Source of the DNA: Hellea sp.
Lineage (GTDB): Bacteria; Pseudomonadota; Alphaproteobacteria; Caulobacterales; Maricaulaceae
Direction of reading: 5' to 3'
Assembly (NCBI GenBank): GCA_020629545.1
Contig: JAHDDC010000025.1
Coordinates: 6,091-39,684, forward strand
DNA: 33,594 nucleotides
Shown here: positions 16,801 through 24,963 of the stretch, in pieces
How positions within the stretch are numbered: position 1 is the stretch's first letter
Layout of the letters: each line of letters starts with the position of its first letter
The notes under the pieces: model-generated
The model's input: only the letters and a program-made list of their open reading frames with translations
Databases searched by the model: none
Told to the model about the DNA's origin: nothing
Made by a program: the position numbers and the translations under genes

Positions 16801-17584
16801 TTTGTACGAATTCATATCTCGGATGGAGCGCGGAAAGTTTTACTGAAAGACCTGCCTGCCCCGGTGTGAACCCTTGCTTTCCCTGATGATCCGCAATGGC
16901 CAGCAAAGCTGAACGATAGGCATCAAAATATCGATCCGCGTCAGCCTGCGTGTAAGCCGCTTCTCCAAGCATATCAAAAGAATAGGCGTCTTGAGGTCCT
17001 GCATTTTTTAGCGATTTCCTGATCGCGGCCTGAATATTCTTTCCCAATACATAATGATCACCCATCATTTGCATCACACGGAATATGGCGGAATAAAGTG
17101 CGCGATCACCAATACGGGCCGCGAGGTTTCTGGCCCGCTTTCCCCCGGTTGTTTTTATCCAGCCTTTTGTGATCCCCAGGCCAAGGGTTGCCAGATCAAC
17201 GATCCTTGACGGGCTATCGCCTCTATGACTTGACCAGTTTCCGGGTTCGATTTTATCGCGGATCAAAGAGAATGCATTTGATTTATCCGGTGTTCGGATG
17301 AGCGACTCTGCAAGTCGCATCAAAATGATGCCCTCTTCGGTCGAGAGGCCATACTCTTGCAAAAACGCGTCAATGACCGGTGTCCGGTCTGAACTGGATC
17401 GAATTTTTCTGACAAGTTTGGACGCCAGTTCGCCAGCTTCTGCCCTTTGCTCTTCTGAAATTTGACAAATGTCGAGCAAGGCAGACACAAGCTGACCTTC
17501 ATCCATTAAATAGAATTCTGAAAGATCAATCCTTGGATCTGTCTGCGAGCCCTGTTCGAAGGAGGTAAAATATTGCTTGTTCAT
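13898..17584 (-). CDS. putA: Bifunctional proline dehydrogenase / glutamate-semialdehyde dehydrogenase
   Basis: Oxidises proline to glutamate in two steps, using an FAD-dependent PRODH barrel and an NAD+-dependent aldehyde dehydrogenase that share an internal channel. The PRODH half contains RLVKGAYWD near 351-359 and YEFQRLHGMG. The ALDH half has CFTGSTATAKK, the general base in AETGG (E779) and the catalytic Cys in GQRCSA (C813). A C-terminal ALDH-like domain (~1040-1228) ends in the usual NTTAAGGNATLL. At 1228 residues it lacks the N-terminal ribbon-helix-helix of E. coli PutA, so it is a type B PutA that cannot repress its own gene; the divergent Lrp-type protein probably regulates it. 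It lies 132 bp downstream of glutamate dehydrogenase, which consumes its product. Confidence 0.97.
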   Translation of the reverse strand: MNKQYFTSFEQGSQTDPRIDLSEFYLMDEGQLVSALLDICQISEEQRAEAGELASKLVRKIRSSSDRTPVIDAFLQEYGLSTEEGIILMRLAESLIRTPDKSNAFSLIRDKIEPGNWSSHRGDSPSRIVDLATLGLGITKGWIKTTGGKRARNLAARIGDRALYSAIFRVMQMMGDHYVLGKNIQAAIRKSLKNAGPQDAYSFDMLGEAAYTQADADRYFDAYRSALLAIADHQGKQGFTPGQAGLSVKLSALHPRYEFVQKEKCVPELVGRLVELAGLARHHDLNITIDAEEAERLEVSLEVLKRLSETTELRDWNGLGFVVQAYQRRAIPVIQHLIRLYEQKPNILNIRLVKGAYWDTEIKRAQEMGLESYPVFTRKENTDVSYLACAKTLLDAPGSIFPRFATHNAQTAASIIQMAGTRQNYEFQRLHGMGKELHEELKSVSGVSSRVYAPVGEHEDLLPYLVRRLLENGANSSFVNQLTSDDVSISEIIEDPINKVTTNSRAPHPNIHDPRDHFNGERLAARGIDFTQASVGARLSRLIGKFESVQAHSLIAGKKPSQSIGEFQVNCPYDTRKIAGYWEATNVASIDAAVSLARTSEWVTQFSPDQRRNVLNKVGYLLGKNYDRLLTLCVKEAGKTWPDAIAEVREAIDFCFYYANQVEERDPLGVVACISPWNFPLAIFLGQIIGALAGGNSVICKPAAQTPLIAYEAIQLLYQAGVPDSAVHLVLGDGRELGNHLSAHPDIHGVCFTGSTATAKKIASQLIKTERAHIPLIAETGGLNAMIVDSTALLEQVVADVIASAFQSAGQRCSACRVVCIQDDVADAFMTMLAGAMQELTLSNPEYLSTDVGPVIDISARTMLENYIAASKTKYRTIHEVPLNENTKNGVFVGPVAFEIPDIKVLEREIFGPVLHIVKFNEKNLETLIRDINSLGYGLTMGLHTRIDDRVDQISCLARVGNLYVNRNQIGAVVGVQPFGGEGLSGTGPKAGGPHYVRRLSKSKSTSSEDVFHSNEKLSYENLVEPLDLNAIEAASTAWLGQLNKDKIQKLVEICEGHFGVIDTAFLSKIKYSEGRQITLPGPTGESNSLELNPRGIILCDDRVLPEVLCQQLLISLATGNAVILLSPDHEHRSSLEKLITKLAATTGQKNLIQLVDGIPFSPENILQLGAVLTCQERINIWAEWALSMNGQLVPILTSDDEIERFFIERTLTVNTTAAGGNATLLAM

Positions 17585-17716
17585 GATCTTTATTCTAGGA
17601 GGAAATTATAGAACATGAGTCTTTATTAGGTAAAAAATAATGTATAAAATTCCAATATACGGGAAATTCAAGAAACATATGGTCTGATTTTTGGAAAAAT
17701 ACAGAATTTGATAATC

Positions 17717-19111
17717 TCACAATCCAAGCGTAAGGTAGCTCTCGGATATGCTCTGAAGCGCCAGATAATATGCAGCTGTTCTCAAGTCTGTTATATCCGG
17801 GTTCGAATTTTTACAGTCTCGCATGCGGTCATATGCGGAACGCATGGTTTCGTCGAGGCCAGACCTCACAAGGTCTATTTCATCTGCCCCTCGTGTCGCA
17901 AGATTTCTGTATTCGTCAAGGACTTTCAGGCCGTTATGTTCCAACTGATCAATCAGGGACTCGGCTTTCTGAACATCCTGTCGCTTTTGCAGTCTTCCCA
18001 GTTTCATCTGCCCCAGATTTCGCGTCCATTCGAAGTATGAAACCGTTACACCGCCCGCATTGGCATATAGGTCAGGGATAATACAGACACCCCTGTTTTG
18101 CAGTGTTTTGTCAGCCGCATATGTTATTGGGCCGTTCGCAGCTTCAATTATTATCTGACAATTGAGTTTCGCTGCATTTTCGCGGTTGATGACCCCCTCA
18201 ATGGCAGCGGGAATGAGTATATCGCACTCAATTTCCAGACCCAATAGCGGTTTGTCATGAAATTTTGCGCCCGGGAAACCGTCCAGCGTGCCTTGTTCCT
18301 CCCGGTACTGCTTGACCTTCCGGACATCCAGGCCGTCCGAAGCGTGTAAGTAGCCCTCTCGTTCACAAACTGTTGTTATGAGGGCACCGTCTTCTTCGGA
18401 TAGAAAGAGTGCAGCGTGGTAACCGACATTGCCCAAACCTTGCACACTGATCCGCTTTCCCTGCAGGTCGCCAGACATACCATAAGCGCGGACATCATCC
18501 GGATATCGGAAGAAATAGCGAAGCGCATATTGCACGCCGCGCCCGGTCGCCTCCAGGCGTCCGGCGATGCCACCGCAGATCACGGGCTTGCCGGTTACAC
18601 AGGCTCTCTTATTGATGTCACTGGGGTGCAGCCGCCCATATTCGTCTGCCATCCAGGCCATTTCACGCTCTCCCGTCCCCATATCTGGCGCAGGAACGTT
18701 CATCGAGGGGCTGATCAGGCCTCGCTTTGACAATTCATAAGTAAATCGACGTGTAATGCGTTCCAGTTCATAAGGCTCCCAATCTTTCGGATTAAGGCAG
18801 ATCCCGCCTTTCGATCCACCGAAGGGAATTTCTGTTAATGCACATTTATATGACATCAAAGCGGCGAGAGCCTCCACTTCCTGCATGTTGACATCGGGGG
18901 AGTAACGAATCCCGCCTTTAACCGGCTCGATATGCTCGGAATGTACGGCCCTATAGCCTGTGAAGGTGTGGATAGCACCTCTTAGCCTGACACCAAAACA
19001 GACCTTGTATACCGAGTTACACACACGGATTTTTTCGAAAAGCCCATCTGCCATCGGAAGGTGCGATGCGGCCTTGGCGACCATGTTGTCGACGTTTTGA
19101 AGAAAATTCAT
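17717..19111 (-). CDS. gdhA: Glutamate dehydrogenase (Glu/Leu/Phe/Val dehydrogenase family)
   Basis: Deaminates glutamate to 2-oxoglutarate and ammonia, or the reverse. The N-terminal domain has the substrate lysines K65 (EPVKGGIRY) and K89 (YKCALTE), the catalytic K101 (PFGGSKGG) and D143 (VPAPDMGTGE). The Rossmann domain opens with VQGLGNVGYHAA, and DILIPAAIEGVI followed by IIEAANGP completes the family pattern. The 464-residue length is normal for the small hexameric type. GGGAGAG lies before the ATG. It is divergent from the Lrp-type gene and precedes putA on the same strand, so it likely acts catabolically on glutamate from proline. Cofactor choice (NAD+ or NADP+) cannot be fixed by eye. 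Confidence 0.95.
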   Translation of the reverse strand: MNFLQNVDNMVAKAASHLPMADGLFEKIRVCNSVYKVCFGVRLRGAIHTFTGYRAVHSEHIEPVKGGIRYSPDVNMQEVEALAALMSYKCALTEIPFGGSKGGICLNPKDWEPYELERITRRFTYELSKRGLISPSMNVPAPDMGTGEREMAWMADEYGRLHPSDINKRACVTGKPVICGGIAGRLEATGRGVQYALRYFFRYPDDVRAYGMSGDLQGKRISVQGLGNVGYHAALFLSEEDGALITTVCEREGYLHASDGLDVRKVKQYREEQGTLDGFPGAKFHDKPLLGLEIECDILIPAAIEGVINRENAAKLNCQIIIEAANGPITYAADKTLQNRGVCIIPDLYANAGGVTVSYFEWTRNLGQMKLGRLQKRQDVQKAESLIDQLEHNGLKVLDEYRNLATRGADEIDLVRSGLDETMRSAYDRMRDCKNSNPDITDLRTAAYYLALQSISESYLTLGL

Positions 19112-19168
19112 AATCTCTCCCTTGACCGCACGCTAAGGAATATCAAAAGACTATGGTTTTTAATTGCA

Positions 19169-19196
19169 TTGATAAAACAGGAAAAAAGTATATTAT
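19169..19196 (+). promoter_or_regulatory. Putative sigma-70 promoter for the Lrp-type regulator
   Basis: TTGATA and TATTAT are separated by 16 bases, upstream of the regulator start at 19228. Both hexamers match the consensus at five of six positions. The site lies in the AT-rich 116-bp gap shared with gdhA, where an Lrp-type protein would be expected to bind and control both directions. Assigned by eye only. Confidence 0.35.
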
Positions 19197-19227
19197 TATG
19201 TAAAATTGAGAAATAAAGATAAAGTAT

Positions 19228-19710
19228 ATGAGTAAAGAGCGAAGTCTTGATATAACCGATAAAAAGATTCTCTACGAGATCCAGAAGAACGGACGGATAA
19301 ATCTCGTCGATCTTGCGGCAAAGGTCAATTTGAGTAAGTCACCTTGTTATCAGCGGCTAAAACGGTTGGAGAAGGAAAAATATATCAGGGGGTATCGAGC
19401 CGACCTTGACCCCAAGAAAATTTCGCGGGGATATCTGGTTTATGTACAGGTCAAGCTGGAGAGCACAAGGCGATCGGCTTTGGAAAAATTTAACAAAGCC
19501 GTGAAAACGATTCCAGAAGTTCTGACATGTCACATGATGTCTGGCGGATTTGATTACCTCCTTAAAATACGAACACGTGATATGACGGATTTCAGGGAGT
19601 TACTGGTTGACGTCATATCAGATCTTCCCGGGGTTCATCAAACACTGACATTCCCAGTTATGGAGCAGATTAAAGAGACGACTGAATTGACAATAGAGGG
19701 ACTCGATTAG
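19228..19710 (+). CDS. Lrp/AsnC family transcriptional regulator (PutR-like)
   Basis: A 160-residue Lrp/AsnC protein. ITDKKILYEIQKNGRINLVD followed by LAAKVNLSKSPCYQRLKRLE forms the N-terminal winged helix-turn-helix. YLVYVQVKLE, VLTCHMMSGGFDYLLKIRTRDM and PGVHQTLTFPVM make up the RAM ligand-binding domain with its conserved glycine turn. Such proteins respond to amino acids, and alphaproteobacterial PutR relatives activate putA in response to proline. Its divergence from gdhA-putA and the lack of a DNA-binding domain in the PutA here make it the likely proline-responsive regulator of that operon. Only the family is seen directly; the ligand is inferred. Confidence 0.93.
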   Translation: MSKERSLDITDKKILYEIQKNGRINLVDLAAKVNLSKSPCYQRLKRLEKEKYIRGYRADLDPKKISRGYLVYVQVKLESTRRSALEKFNKAVKTIPEVLTCHMMSGGFDYLLKIRTRDMTDFRELLVDVISDLPGVHQTLTFPVMEQIKETTELTIEGLD

Positions 19711-19747
19711 GTCGTGGTGGCCCAATTGGAAGAACAGGGAATTCGGA

Positions 19748-22441
19748 TTGCGCGTGACTGAGCCGGTGGACATATTAGACGACGCAGACTGGATTGTTGA
19801 ATCCAAACTGATGCCGAGGCGTCCGAATATCAGCCTCGTTAGTCGGCCAGCCTTGCTAGGGGCGATGGACGATATTCTAGGATCCAGGCTCGCACTCGTC
19901 ATAGCGCCTGCAGGTTACGGCAAGTCAACATTGCTTTTTCAGTGGAGTGAAAATCTCAAAAACAGGGGCATCAGATATGCCTGGCTTACGCTTGATGAAG
20001 AGGATTCGGCACCTAACCAGTTTCTGGCGTATGTTGTCCTTGCCCTTGCCAGATCAGGAATGGCGGTCGGAGAACTCGCCGTGGGAGCTTTAAACGGATA
20101 TCCGGATACGCCGGTCAATATCGTTTTGAAAAAACTGGTGAAGATAATTGCGCGAGCTGGTGAAAATTATGTTCTGTTCCTCGACGACTTTCATTTCCTG
20201 ACCGGACATAAGGTCTCAGATCTACTTAAGGAATTTGTTGCCTTGATGCCTGATAACCTGTCTCTTGTATTGAGTTCCAGGCGCGACCCCATGATCGGAA
20301 GTCAAGCCATGTTGATTGACGGCCATGCTTTGAAGTTTGGCATGTCCGATCTCAAACTAACCCAGGACGAAACGCGCAAGATTATAGAGAGCGCTGATCT
20401 GGACATTGATATTTCGGAGTTACATGCCGTCACTGAGGGCTGGCCTGTGGCCGTGCAATTGGCACGCGTTCAACTTGTCAACAATCCATCTGTCATGCCA
20501 GCCAAGGCATCTTCCAACCAGATGGTTGCATCATTTCTGACTGAACAGGTGCTATCGTCAATAGACTCAGGGGTGAGGGAAATTCTGTTTAGCATTTGTT
20601 TTCTGGACAGGTTTAATCAGGATCTTGTTGAAAGCCTGTTTGGGAATTCGCTGCAGGACAGTATATTTGAAAAACTAAAGCCTATTGAAGCATTTCTGTT
20701 ACCTGTTGAGCGTGACGGTAACTGGTTTCGGCTGCATCATCTCTTCGCAGAATACCTTCGCGAGACAGCAATCAAATCACAAAAGAACAAACAGAGGGAA
20801 ATTTCTTCACAAGCAAGCCAATGGTTTTCAGAAAATGGTTATCTGCTTGAGGCTGTCAAATATTCTTCTACAGCTCAGGATTATGATAAGTGTGAGCTTC
20901 TGATCAATCAGGCCGGTGGTTGGCGCATTATACTTTACGACGGTATTAGTGTTTTGCGATCATTGCTTAAATTTATTCCCGAGGCATATATTTCAACCAG
21001 TCCACGCCTATTAGTCGCGAGAGCATACCTACATTGCAAGGATGGCGAGCAACATGAAGCGAGAGGTTTGCTTGATATCTCAAAATCCTTGCATGCGAGT
21101 GACGCTGATCCAGCTTTTGAGCGCGATCATCTTGTCGTGGAATCTATGGTCAATGTTTATGAGGACAGACGCCGGTGGGTACGATCTCTTGACATCATTC
21201 GGGATCGAAGATCGGCGATCCAGAATATGGATCCTGTTGAGCACGGTACGCTAAAGTGTGAAGAGGTACTAATTCTCCTGGCACAGGGCAAAATTTCTGA
21301 AGCATCCGACACCTTAAAATCTGCGTTTTCCGCGATGAGAGCGAGTGAATCCGTTCTGGGCCTGAATTACTGCTATTTGCACTCTGCTATAATTGCTTTG
21401 TTGAAGGGGGATATGATCGTCGCGCGTGCCAATATTGCACGGTCTCTGGATCTGGCTGAAAGTAATTTTGGGTTCGATAGTGGATTGAAGCACATGGCAA
21501 AATCCCTTGAACTTGCGCAGAAAGTCTGGGTCGGCGAACTTGATAGGAATGATATCTCAGGGTTCTCGGATACCTTGAAATATCTTGAAAATTACGACGG
21601 CTGGGTCGAACTGTTTATTGCGGGTCTGGATGGCGCGTTTCATTTATCAGAGCAGGTGCGAGACGCGGAGTTTGGCCTTGAACTTTCAGAGCGATTCCTA
21701 AAAGTGGCGCGTAGCCGGCGGCTAGAACGTCTGGATGTGTTTGCCCAAATCCTTAAAATGAAGGCTTTGGCTGATCTGGGCCGTCAAAGCCAGGCTCTGG
21801 AAATACATCGTCACTTGCGCGATTGGGTAAGCCGACATCTTGACGCTGAGCATACAAGGGACTGGCAATGTCTATTTCTCGCGGCTTCTTCCCTTCCGGT
21901 CATAGACGGTGCTGATCAGGGCGAATGTATCCGGACGTTGAATAAGGTCATAGTCCGGGCGGAAGAGATCGGCGCCAGACTACATGAAATCAGGCTACGA
22001 ATTGCGTTATCAGCGGCTCTTGAGAAACATTCCGGACGAGAAAAGCCTATGGAGGCATATCAGCGCGCTCTATCACTTGCGGCTCGAGACAATATTACTG
22101 GGCCTTTCCTGTGTGAAAGGGATGCGCGCAGAAAGCTGCGTAAAGCCCGCGAATTGATCCGCAATAAGGAAGATGAACTCATCGTTCACCATTTTGTCGA
22201 ATCCCTTTTGAATCGAATAGATGATCTTGAGCCCAAGAAAAAAAGCACCGTCTTGAGTTCAAGGGAACTTGAAATTCTTGAAAAGCTTGGACTGGGGCAG
22301 TCCAATAAGGAGATAGCGATCGCACTTGAACTGACAGAAAATACAGTGAAATTTCATTTGAAAAATATTTATACCAAACTTTCTGTCAATCGACGCGCGC
22401 AGGCCATTTCTGAGGGGCACAGGCTTGGGTTACTCGATTAA
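19748..22441 (+). CDS. MalT-type LuxR family ATP-dependent regulator (LAL)
   Basis: An 897-residue STAND regulator of the MalT/LAL type. The N-terminal NTPase has Walker A APAGYGKST (K59) and Walker B YVLFLDDFHFL. A winged-helix segment RLHHLFAEYLRE follows, then a long TPR-like helical sensor region (~400-820). The end is a LuxR-type helix-turn-helix: LSSRELEILEKLGLGQSNKE followed by TVKFHLKNIYTKL. Such proteins switch on transcription when ATP and an inducer bind. The start is probably TTG 19748 (AGGGA eight or nine bases upstream); GTG at 19754 is possible. It follows the Lrp-type gene by 37 bp and precedes the TonB receptor gene. The likely target is the receptor and catabolic genes downstream, which is inferred from position. 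Confidence 0.92.
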   Translation: MRVTEPVDILDDADWIVESKLMPRRPNISLVSRPALLGAMDDILGSRLALVIAPAGYGKSTLLFQWSENLKNRGIRYAWLTLDEEDSAPNQFLAYVVLALARSGMAVGELAVGALNGYPDTPVNIVLKKLVKIIARAGENYVLFLDDFHFLTGHKVSDLLKEFVALMPDNLSLVLSSRRDPMIGSQAMLIDGHALKFGMSDLKLTQDETRKIIESADLDIDISELHAVTEGWPVAVQLARVQLVNNPSVMPAKASSNQMVASFLTEQVLSSIDSGVREILFSICFLDRFNQDLVESLFGNSLQDSIFEKLKPIEAFLLPVERDGNWFRLHHLFAEYLRETAIKSQKNKQREISSQASQWFSENGYLLEAVKYSSTAQDYDKCELLINQAGGWRIILYDGISVLRSLLKFIPEAYISTSPRLLVARAYLHCKDGEQHEARGLLDISKSLHASDADPAFERDHLVVESMVNVYEDRRRWVRSLDIIRDRRSAIQNMDPVEHGTLKCEEVLILLAQGKISEASDTLKSAFSAMRASESVLGLNYCYLHSAIIALLKGDMIVARANIARSLDLAESNFGFDSGLKHMAKSLELAQKVWVGELDRNDISGFSDTLKYLENYDGWVELFIAGLDGAFHLSEQVRDAEFGLELSERFLKVARSRRLERLDVFAQILKMKALADLGRQSQALEIHRHLRDWVSRHLDAEHTRDWQCLFLAASSLPVIDGADQGECIRTLNKVIVRAEEIGARLHEIRLRIALSAALEKHSGREKPMEAYQRALSLAARDNITGPFLCERDARRKLRKARELIRNKEDELIVHHFVESLLNRIDDLEPKKKSTVLSSRELEILEKLGLGQSNKEIAIALELTENTVKFHLKNIYTKLSVNRRAQAISEGHRLGLLD

Positions 22442-22508
22442 TGACAGGTTCTTAAATTCAGGAAAAACCACCTATTTGGGTAGGGGCGCGCTTATTGACC
22501 TGCCCGAA

Positions 22509-22537
22509 TTGACGTCAAATCCACCCGCATTTGAAAT
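22509..22537 (+). promoter_or_regulatory. Putative sigma-70 promoter of the TonB receptor gene
   Basis: TTGACG and TGAAAT are separated by exactly 17 bases in the 204-bp gap between the LAL regulator and the TonB receptor. The -35 matches consensus at five of six positions and the -10 at four of six. It is the best promoter-like pair in this gap. Assigned by eye only. Confidence 0.33.
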
Positions 22538-22539
22538 TG

Positions 22540-22561
22540 TTCGCGTTATTCCCCTCGCGAA
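22540..22561. promoter_or_regulatory. Inverted repeat TTCGCG-N10-CGCGAA
   Basis: Perfect 6-bp arms separated by 10 bases, starting three bases after the putative -10 element and so near the expected transcription start. It could be an operator or a hairpin in the 5' leader of the receptor mRNA. The gene starts at 22646 with AAAGGGGAA as its ribosome binding site. Confidence 0.28.
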
Positions 22562-22645
22562 TACTGCTCGGATAAACGTGATCATCGTGTCGCGAAAGAG
22601 CAACAACACGCCAGCGTCGCTGGTAATCCTTAAAGGGGAATTAAC

Positions 22646-24904
22646 ATGAAGAGACAATTTGCAAACAGTCTGTTGGCAGCGACCATGCTTTCAGCCTTTG
22701 CCATTCCGGCCTCGGCGCAAACGCCGCCAACAAGCAATTCTGATGGCGAATTCGTAGACGAAATTATCGTTATTGGTTCTGCGCGTGGTCGTGCTGAAAA
22801 CGTCCAGGAAATTCCATTGTCTGAAACCGTATTTGACGCTCAATCCATTTCGGATGCCCGAATTGACCAGGTAGATGACTTTATTGCGTTGACACCGGGT
22901 GTAACGCTCTCAAATTCACAGGATGCCGGAACGAACTTCATTTCCATTCGTGGTCTATCACAGACAAGAAATGGTGAAGCGCCTGTTGCGGTTGTTGTTG
23001 ATGACGTACTTCAGACGAATTCCCGGACTTTTGACCAGCCTTTATTTGATGTGAGTAGCGTCGAAGTCTTGCGGGGCCCTCAGGGTGCGCTTTATGGGCG
23101 GAATGCCACTGGTGGCGCCATCATAATCAACACCAAACAGCCTACCAATGAGATGGAAGGCTATGTGCAGGCCACTATCGGTGAAGGCGAAGAATTTGGC
23201 CTGGAAGGTTCGATCTCCGGTCCAATTGCCGAAGATTCGGTTTTGTTCAGATTGTCAGGGCGCTATGTGGAGCGGGACGGATATTATGACAATCTTTTCC
23301 TGGGGGAAAAGGTCGATTACCTCGAAGATATTGCCTTGCGAGGGCATTTAAAACTCATCCTTTCTGACAATGTTGAGGCAGACCTGAGAGGTTCGATTGT
23401 TCGAACTGACGCCGGATCCCTGAATTACACCTATCAACCGGCTATTATTGATCCTGCGACAGGGCTGCCCAGTGCTTTCGACTTTGCCAACCCCGACGCA
23501 GATACCGTAGCTCGCGAGTTTTACGCCAACAATCTTGGTCTTGATGACCGCGATATTGACCAGTTATCGCTCAAGATCAAAGCTGATCTTGGATTTGCCG
23601 ATTTAAGACTCGTTTCAGCTTATGATAAAGTGACTCAGAATACGGGAAGTGATCAGTTTCCTTACACGGCAGCGAGCTCTGTGACACCAGCGCCGCCTTT
23701 CCCGTTTTTTGACGCTACTCAGTCGCAATTCTTCGAGGTTGAGTCGTTAAGTCAAGATATCCGTTTGATTTCGAAGGACGATCAGCAATTCCGCTGGATG
23801 GTTGGCGGCTATTATCTGGATACTGATCGTTTTGTGAATTCTTCAATCATGGCAGATCTTGAGCAGGGCATTATTCGTCTGCAACGCGACCCGGTCAATA
23901 ACCCGACCAATCCGCTTACCAGTTTTATTGCCGATGATAATGACAACGAAGCCTGGGCACTTTTCTTTAATGCAGCCTATGACATTACGGAAAATCTCGA
24001 ATTGGCCGTTGCTGGTCGGTATGATGAGGATCAGCGGACGCAAACAGTGGACCCGAGACAAGGCGTTTATGACAATGGTGTTGTAACCGCGCCCATCGGA
24101 TTGCCAGGCGCTGTTAACAAGGCGACTTTTGATCTGTTTCAGCCAAAAGTCAGCCTACGTTATCTGGCAAGTGATAATGCCACGATTTATGCCTCCTGGG
24201 GTAAGGGCTTCCGAAGTGGGCAATTTAATCAGAACGGCGTTGGTGCAATCGCCGCCGGTGCCGGTGTCGCCGGTGTTACGGATCTCTATCCTCAGGAAGA
24301 GACCGAAACATTTGAACTTGGGGGTAAATTCCAGTTTGCGGATGGTCGCGTGACAGCCAACGGGTCTATCTATAATACGTCGGCTACAAATACGCCTTAC
24401 TTTGTGTTTATTGGTGCGGTCAGTGCGCAGGTTCTCGTGCCGATCAATGATATCGAAGCGACCGGCGGAGAACTGGAAGTCAGTGCAGAATTGGCAGAGG
24501 GTCTGGATGTCTATGGTAGCATCGGTCTTGTAGATACTGAGATCAAGGAATACCTAGTGAATCCAGCAGCTGTCGGGAACAAGGCACCTTACATTGCCGA
24601 CTCGACATTTAACGCTGGTATTCAGTACCGTCGCCCCATCACCGAAGGTTTGAACCTATTTGGGCGTGTAGACTATGAAAACCGGGGAGAGCAATTCTGG
24701 GATCCTGAGAACTCAACGTCGCGATCCGCTATTGACCTCGTTAATCTACGCATTGGAATCGAAGATCGTGATGGCGATTGGTCCTTCACCATTTCCGGAG
24801 ACAATGTTTTCGATGAAGTCTACAATTCCGAATGGGTTTTGGGTGGCTTTGCACACGCCGGGCTCCCGAGTGTATGGCGCGCCGATCTGCGTTACAACTT
24901 CTAG
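22646..24904 (+). CDS. TonB-dependent outer-membrane receptor
   Basis: A 752-residue receptor for energised uptake across the outer membrane. The signal peptide has a basic start and hydrophobic core and ends ASA, with cleavage likely after A24. The TonB box is DEIIVIG (38-44). The plug domain contains TPGVTL, ISIRGL, VVVDDVLQ and the conserved VEVLRGPQGALYGRNATGG followed by IIINTK. The rest is a beta barrel closing with the aromatic C-terminus LRYNF. Family resemblance is to the large alphaproteobacterial receptors for organic substrates rather than classic siderophore receptors, but the ligand is not readable. The genes downstream (cyclophilin, hydantoinase, amidohydrolase, MFS) suggest an amide or imide compound. 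A strong GC hairpin lies just after the stop. Confidence 0.95.
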   Translation: MKRQFANSLLAATMLSAFAIPASAQTPPTSNSDGEFVDEIIVIGSARGRAENVQEIPLSETVFDAQSISDARIDQVDDFIALTPGVTLSNSQDAGTNFISIRGLSQTRNGEAPVAVVVDDVLQTNSRTFDQPLFDVSSVEVLRGPQGALYGRNATGGAIIINTKQPTNEMEGYVQATIGEGEEFGLEGSISGPIAEDSVLFRLSGRYVERDGYYDNLFLGEKVDYLEDIALRGHLKLILSDNVEADLRGSIVRTDAGSLNYTYQPAIIDPATGLPSAFDFANPDADTVAREFYANNLGLDDRDIDQLSLKIKADLGFADLRLVSAYDKVTQNTGSDQFPYTAASSVTPAPPFPFFDATQSQFFEVESLSQDIRLISKDDQQFRWMVGGYYLDTDRFVNSSIMADLEQGIIRLQRDPVNNPTNPLTSFIADDNDNEAWALFFNAAYDITENLELAVAGRYDEDQRTQTVDPRQGVYDNGVVTAPIGLPGAVNKATFDLFQPKVSLRYLASDNATIYASWGKGFRSGQFNQNGVGAIAAGAGVAGVTDLYPQEETETFELGGKFQFADGRVTANGSIYNTSATNTPYFVFIGAVSAQVLVPINDIEATGGELEVSAELAEGLDVYGSIGLVDTEIKEYLVNPAAVGNKAPYIADSTFNAGIQYRRPITEGLNLFGRVDYENRGEQFWDPENSTSRSAIDLVNLRIGIEDRDGDWSFTISGDNVFDEVYNSEWVLGGFAHAGLPSVWRADLRYNF

Positions 24905-24918
24905 GCAGATGAATTTGC

Positions 24919-24938
24919 CCCGCCTCCTCGGAGGCGGG
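24919..24938 (+). terminator. GC-rich hairpin between receptor and downstream genes
   Basis: CCCGCCTC, loop CTCG, GAGGCGGG: a perfect eight-pair stem with a tetraloop, 15 bases after the receptor stop. No U-run follows, so it is more likely a partial terminator or an mRNA-end protector that lets the receptor be made in excess over the enzymes than a full terminator. Confidence 0.4.
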
Positions 24939-24963
24939 ACGGATTCTGGACAAATGCAGAACC

